From NCBI RefSeq assembly GCF_900099965.1, contig NZ_FNDJ01000035.1, positions 49,674 to 113,673 on the forward strand: 64,000 nucleotides of DNA, written 5' to 3'. Every line of letters begins with the position of its first letter. Position 1 is the first letter of the stretch. Below the pieces are notes generated by a model that did no database searches, was not told the DNA's origin, and saw only the letters and a list, made by a program, of their open reading frames with translations. The DNA comes from Nonomuraea jiangxiensis (GTDB taxonomy: Bacteria; Actinomycetota; Actinomycetes; Streptosporangiales; Streptosporangiaceae). The translations under genes were made by a program, and so were the position numbers. Below are positions 61,901 through 64,000 of this stretch, piece after piece.

Positions 61901-62557
61901 GGACAGGTCTCCTTGGGTGCGGTCGGAAGGAGCGGACGCACGCATCATCCGGCCGCGGGGCGATCCCTAACATCCGGTGTTGTCCGCGCGACCACCCCGA
62001 CATCCGGATGACGGGCCCGCGGGCGGGAGCACCGGAAGGCGACGTGGCGGAGGGTGGCACGCAAACACAGCGAGGTGGCACGCGAGGGCAACGACATCCA
62101 ACGGCTCCCCTGCGAGCCTGGGGGAGTTCTGAATCCCTACCCCTGAGAGGCCGCCGTGACCTGCCCTGACCGTGCCTCTCACTGGAGCTGCGCTTCCTCG
62201 CATCGGAACACCACTGAAACGTGAGCAACCGCTGCGGACTTGATCCACGCCCTCACGGGAATCGCCCTCTCCCACGGGCGCGACCTCAGGCCGGTGCGGC
62301 TCCTTGGCTTCGAGGACCTTGGCCTCGATCACCCCGTCCCAGCCCGGCATCGGCTCGGCACGCAACTGGAACCTCTGGCCGACCACCGGCGCGAACCCGT
62401 GCACGGGCATCAGCCATTCCGACAGGGCGGCCGGCGGTGGCGGGGTCGACGTTCCACCCTGACAGCGCATACGCTTCCGGACACCAGGGAAGCCTCGCCA
62501 CCACGCGACGATCAAAGGAGCGGGACTCCGACCGAGGTCGCCGCCCCCATAAGGTGC
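61901..62557. other. 657-base stretch with an AHSA1/SRPBCC fragment
   Basis: Between about 62440 and 62300 the minus strand encodes ALSEWLMPVHGFAPVVGQRF, then QLRAEPMPGWDGVIEAKVLE and AKEPHR. This is the core of an AHSA1-type SRPBCC domain (xWxxPxDFxPxVGxRFxxRxxPxPGWDGxVxxxVLExEPPHR). The match stops after PHR and there is no start, so it is a relic. The rest has no supported gene. Confidence 0.5.
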
Positions 62558-62701
62558 TCAGCAGCCCTTCGTAATGCGGACCAGTTCGTCTCCGGCGCCG
62601 AAGTCCCACCTCTTCTTGCCCTTAGTGCCGCCATTGGTCGCCGTCGCGGGGAATACGAGGAACGCGCCCATGAGCGACACAACAAATATGCTCTTCATCA
62701 T
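62558..62701 (-). CDS. 47-residue secreted peptide
   Basis: From paired ATGs at 62701/62698 a 47-codon frame runs to TGA 62558. It begins MMKSIFVVSLMGAFLVFPAT, an ideal short signal peptide, and the mature part is basic and small (NGGTKGKKRWDFGAGDELVR, ending ITKGC). AGGG stands about 11 bases upstream. The frame lies in an otherwise gene-poor A/T-richer segment and is divergent from the His/Trp-rich protein gene. No family known. Confidence 0.5.
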   Translation of the reverse strand: MMKSIFVVSLMGAFLVFPATATNGGTKGKKRWDFGAGDELVRITKGC

Positions 62702-63077
62702 GAGCGAAAACCCTGCCTGCCCGCGCTGAAGGGGTGATGAAATTTCGCTGAAATCGTCAGCCGGCGTGCGCAGGCCGCCTGCACGGCGAGCAGACGGATA
62801 CTTCTCAGCCCGATCGGCTCTCTCGTTGCCGCCTCATCGGTGGCCGGTAAGGCGGGAGATGCAAGCTTTAAAGTTAAATGAATGCTTTTGATAATTTGGG
62901 TCCGGAATCTTGCCGTTGGGCAGGATCCAGCGCTGGAAGCCGCGACGTAAAAGCGACCCGACCGGTTCCGCATAGGTCAATTCATTTGCGCCGCGTTAAT
63001 CATCTGCTCCCCATCCCTTTGCGTTGCACCCGCCACGATTCAGGGTGTCCAATCCGACAACTGCAAGGGGATGCTCC
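62702..63077. other. 376-base divergent intergenic region
   Basis: No gene. Around 62870-62895 the DNA is unusually A/T-rich for this window (AAGCTTTAAAGTTAAATGAA) and is probably promoter DNA for the small secreted proteins on both sides. No palindromic operator was evident. Confidence 0.4.
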
Positions 63078-63404
63078 ATGAGACCTCTTTCAACGACGAT
63101 GAAGGCCGTACTAATCGGTCCGGCCGTCATCATCGGGACGCTGGCCGGGCTCGCGTCGGCCGCCTCCGCCACCACCACGTCGGCCCACCATTCGGTGCAG
63201 GCCGACTCCAGCTTCAGCCACGACCCGCGCTGGGACCGGCACCAGGGCAACCGGTATGACCCGCACTGGGGCTACTGGCGGCACGACCCCAGGCGGGGGT
63301 ACTGGCACTTCGACCCGCGCATCGGCCGCTACCGCTGGGACCCGCACTGGAACCGGCGCTGGGACCACCAGTGGGACCACCGGTGGGGTCGCCACCACCG
63401 CTGA
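63078..63404 (+). CDS. small secreted His/Trp/Arg-rich repeat protein
   Basis: A 108-residue exported protein. The Sec signal is MKAVLIGPAVIIGTLAGLAS, cleaved near ASA-TTT. The mature chain is made of imperfect DPxW units: HDPRWDRHQGNRYDPHWGYW, then RHDPRRGYWHFDPR, then YRWDPHWNRRWDHQWDHRWG ending in histidines. The composition (Asp-Pro, His, Trp, Arg) suggests binding of metal, heme or anionic polymers. AAGGGG lies 8 bases before the ATG at 63078. No family recognised; role unknown. Confidence 0.75.
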   Translation: MRPLSTTMKAVLIGPAVIIGTLAGLASAASATTTSAHHSVQADSSFSHDPRWDRHQGNRYDPHWGYWRHDPRRGYWHFDPRIGRYRWDPHWNRRWDHQWDHRWGRHHR

Positions 63405-63485
63405 GTAGCGACACGCCGGCAGGAAAAGCCTGATACTCCCTGAGCATCAGTTAGTTCGTGCGCTTCCTGCCACTTGCGGAAGAAA

Positions 63486-63509
63486 GGCCCCGTGGGCGCC
63501 CACGGGGCC
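63486..63509 (+). terminator. perfect 24-base palindrome after the His/Trp-rich gene
   Basis: GGCCCCGTGGGC and GCCCACGGGGCC form a perfect 12-bp inverted repeat with no loop spacer (the centre would open), 81 bases after the stop, followed by ATTCTCGTCTT. It is flanked by GAAGAAA, giving a typical intrinsic terminator look. Confidence 0.6.
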
Positions 63510-63758
63510 ATTCTCGTCTTCCGCCAGCGGCAGCGCCCGTGCCTTTCACCGTCATATGGCAAACCGGTTCCCGATGGACCACCGGCAAGCGCCGTGCCGC
63601 CACCTGGCCATTATCGGCCTCCTACACGCCGTCATGAACTGACATTCCACGGCATTGAGGTGATCTCAGAGAAATAATTCGGGCGATTGGGGATTTCGGG
63701 ACGCCTGTGGTGGCGTTTCGTGCCTTTCGGGAGAAGCCGTCGAAGGCCGGAGACAGAC

Positions 63759-63819
63759 GTGGAGCCTCCGGTAGATGAGTTCTCACCACAAGAATCCCTG
63801 CCGCCCGAAAGGCTCCACG
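63759..63819. repeat. inverted repeat just ahead of the transposase
   Basis: GTGGAGCCT (63759-63767) and AGGCTCCAC (63811-63819) are perfect 9-bp arms around a 43-base loop, ending directly at the transposase GTG. It could sequester the ribosome site and hold down transposase translation of outside transcripts, as in several IS families. Confidence 0.5.
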
Positions 63820-64000
63820 TGATTGCTCATCGTGCCATGCTCGACGTTCCCCGTGCACTGGTTCAGTACGTTGCCCGGCTGCTCCAGGACGAACGTCGCC
63901 GGCTCGGCACTCCCAAAGGCAGTCGCGCCCTGACCCCGTTCTGGCAGGCGGTACTGGTTCTGCGCTGGTTCCGGGGCGAGTGCGACATCCCCAAACTCGG
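63820..64000 (+). CDS. IS transposase (IS5/HARBI1-like), 5' part only
   Basis: The frame from GTG 63820 (or ATG 63838) reads AHRAMLDVPRALVQYVARLL, then DERRRLGTPKGSRALTPFWQ and AVLVLRWFRGECDIPKLG, and runs off the window. This is the N-terminal helical region of actinobacterial transposase-family proteins with a HARBI1/IS5-type core (xxLxWFRxxxxxxxLG). About 60 codons are visible, so the catalytic DDE residues cannot be checked and activity is unknown. Confidence 0.75.

Larger units (their letters stand above)
63405..63819. other. gene-free stretch before the insertion sequence
   Basis: Contains the terminator at 63486 and the hairpin at 63759. A minus-strand frame (63858-63622) overlaps the IS start and lacks coding character. 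The left end of the IS is probably in 63680-63760, but I could not fix a terminal repeat without the other end. Confidence 0.3.

Overview
The window is high-GC DNA with frequent GTG starts and many GTGA/ATGA stop-start overlaps. Its gene content points to a filamentous actinomycete, most likely of the Streptosporangiaceae/Thermomonosporaceae kind (Nonomuraea, Streptosporangium, Actinomadura). The clues are AfsR/SARP-type and LuxR-type giant regulators, a CU044_5270-family partner of an ECF sigma factor, a CU044_2847 (Trypco1) protein and an AlkZ-like winged-helix protein. The genus is an inference. I saw no rRNA, tRNA or CRISPR array.

Bases 1-13.3 kb are an accessory, heavily rearranged segment. 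Intact genes are a DHFR/RibD-type reductase, a Thg1-like tRNA guanylyltransferase with two small coupled ORFs, a Tat-exported PhoD phosphatase, a Trypco1 + trypsin-like protease/NB-ARC/TPR conflict-type pair, a methyltransferase, a lipoprotein and a membrane-anchored pentapeptide-repeat protein. Between them lie many broken pieces: a LysR C-terminus, a DHFR C-terminus, IS30 and IS256 transposase scraps, a STAS domain and several orphan N-termini.

13.4-20.2 kb holds a TetR repressor with a palindromic operator, divergent from an NmrA-type oxidoreductase coupled to a secreted DUF1579-like protein. After these come an AfsR-like BTAD-NB-ARC-TPR activator and a soluble, cysteine-rich histidine kinase. 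20.4-28.4 kb is a complete nucleoside uptake and salvage operon: ribokinase, BMP lipoprotein, double ATPase, two permeases, nucleoside hydrolase and a LacI regulator, with two LacI-type palindromes upstream of the first gene.

28.4-36.8 kb mixes single genes (flavin reductase, AlkZ-like protein, P-loop kinase, tautomerase, ECF sigma + CU044_5270 protein, kinase-fold protein) with more decayed DNA. 37-44 kb carries DUF202, a sulfite-oxidase-type molybdoenzyme, a frameshifted zinc-ribbon gene and a secreted hydrolase-histidine kinase-response regulator operon. 44.3-49.4 kb is a catabolic locus: intradiol dioxygenase, NitT/TauT-type ABC transporter and LLM flavin monooxygenase, arranged around a divergent promoter.

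49.5-60 kb has an unknown helix-turn-helix protein, a phytoene-desaturase-like oxidoreductase, a histidine phosphatase, a two-domain PEP-synthase-like protein divergent from two coupled DNA-binding proteins, an FG-GAP secreted protein and a LAL-type LuxR regulator. 60-64 kb ends with a secreted SGNH hydrolase, two small secreted proteins (one too short for routine calling, one His/Trp/Arg-rich) and the start of an IS transposase that runs off the window.

The best candidates for unusual biology are the Trypco1-protease-STAND pair with a P-loop lysine replaced by threonine, the Thg1-like gene in its chain of tiny coupled ORFs, the two-domain PEP-synthase-like protein with paired regulators, and the repeated pattern of gene starts cut off after 10-16 codons.
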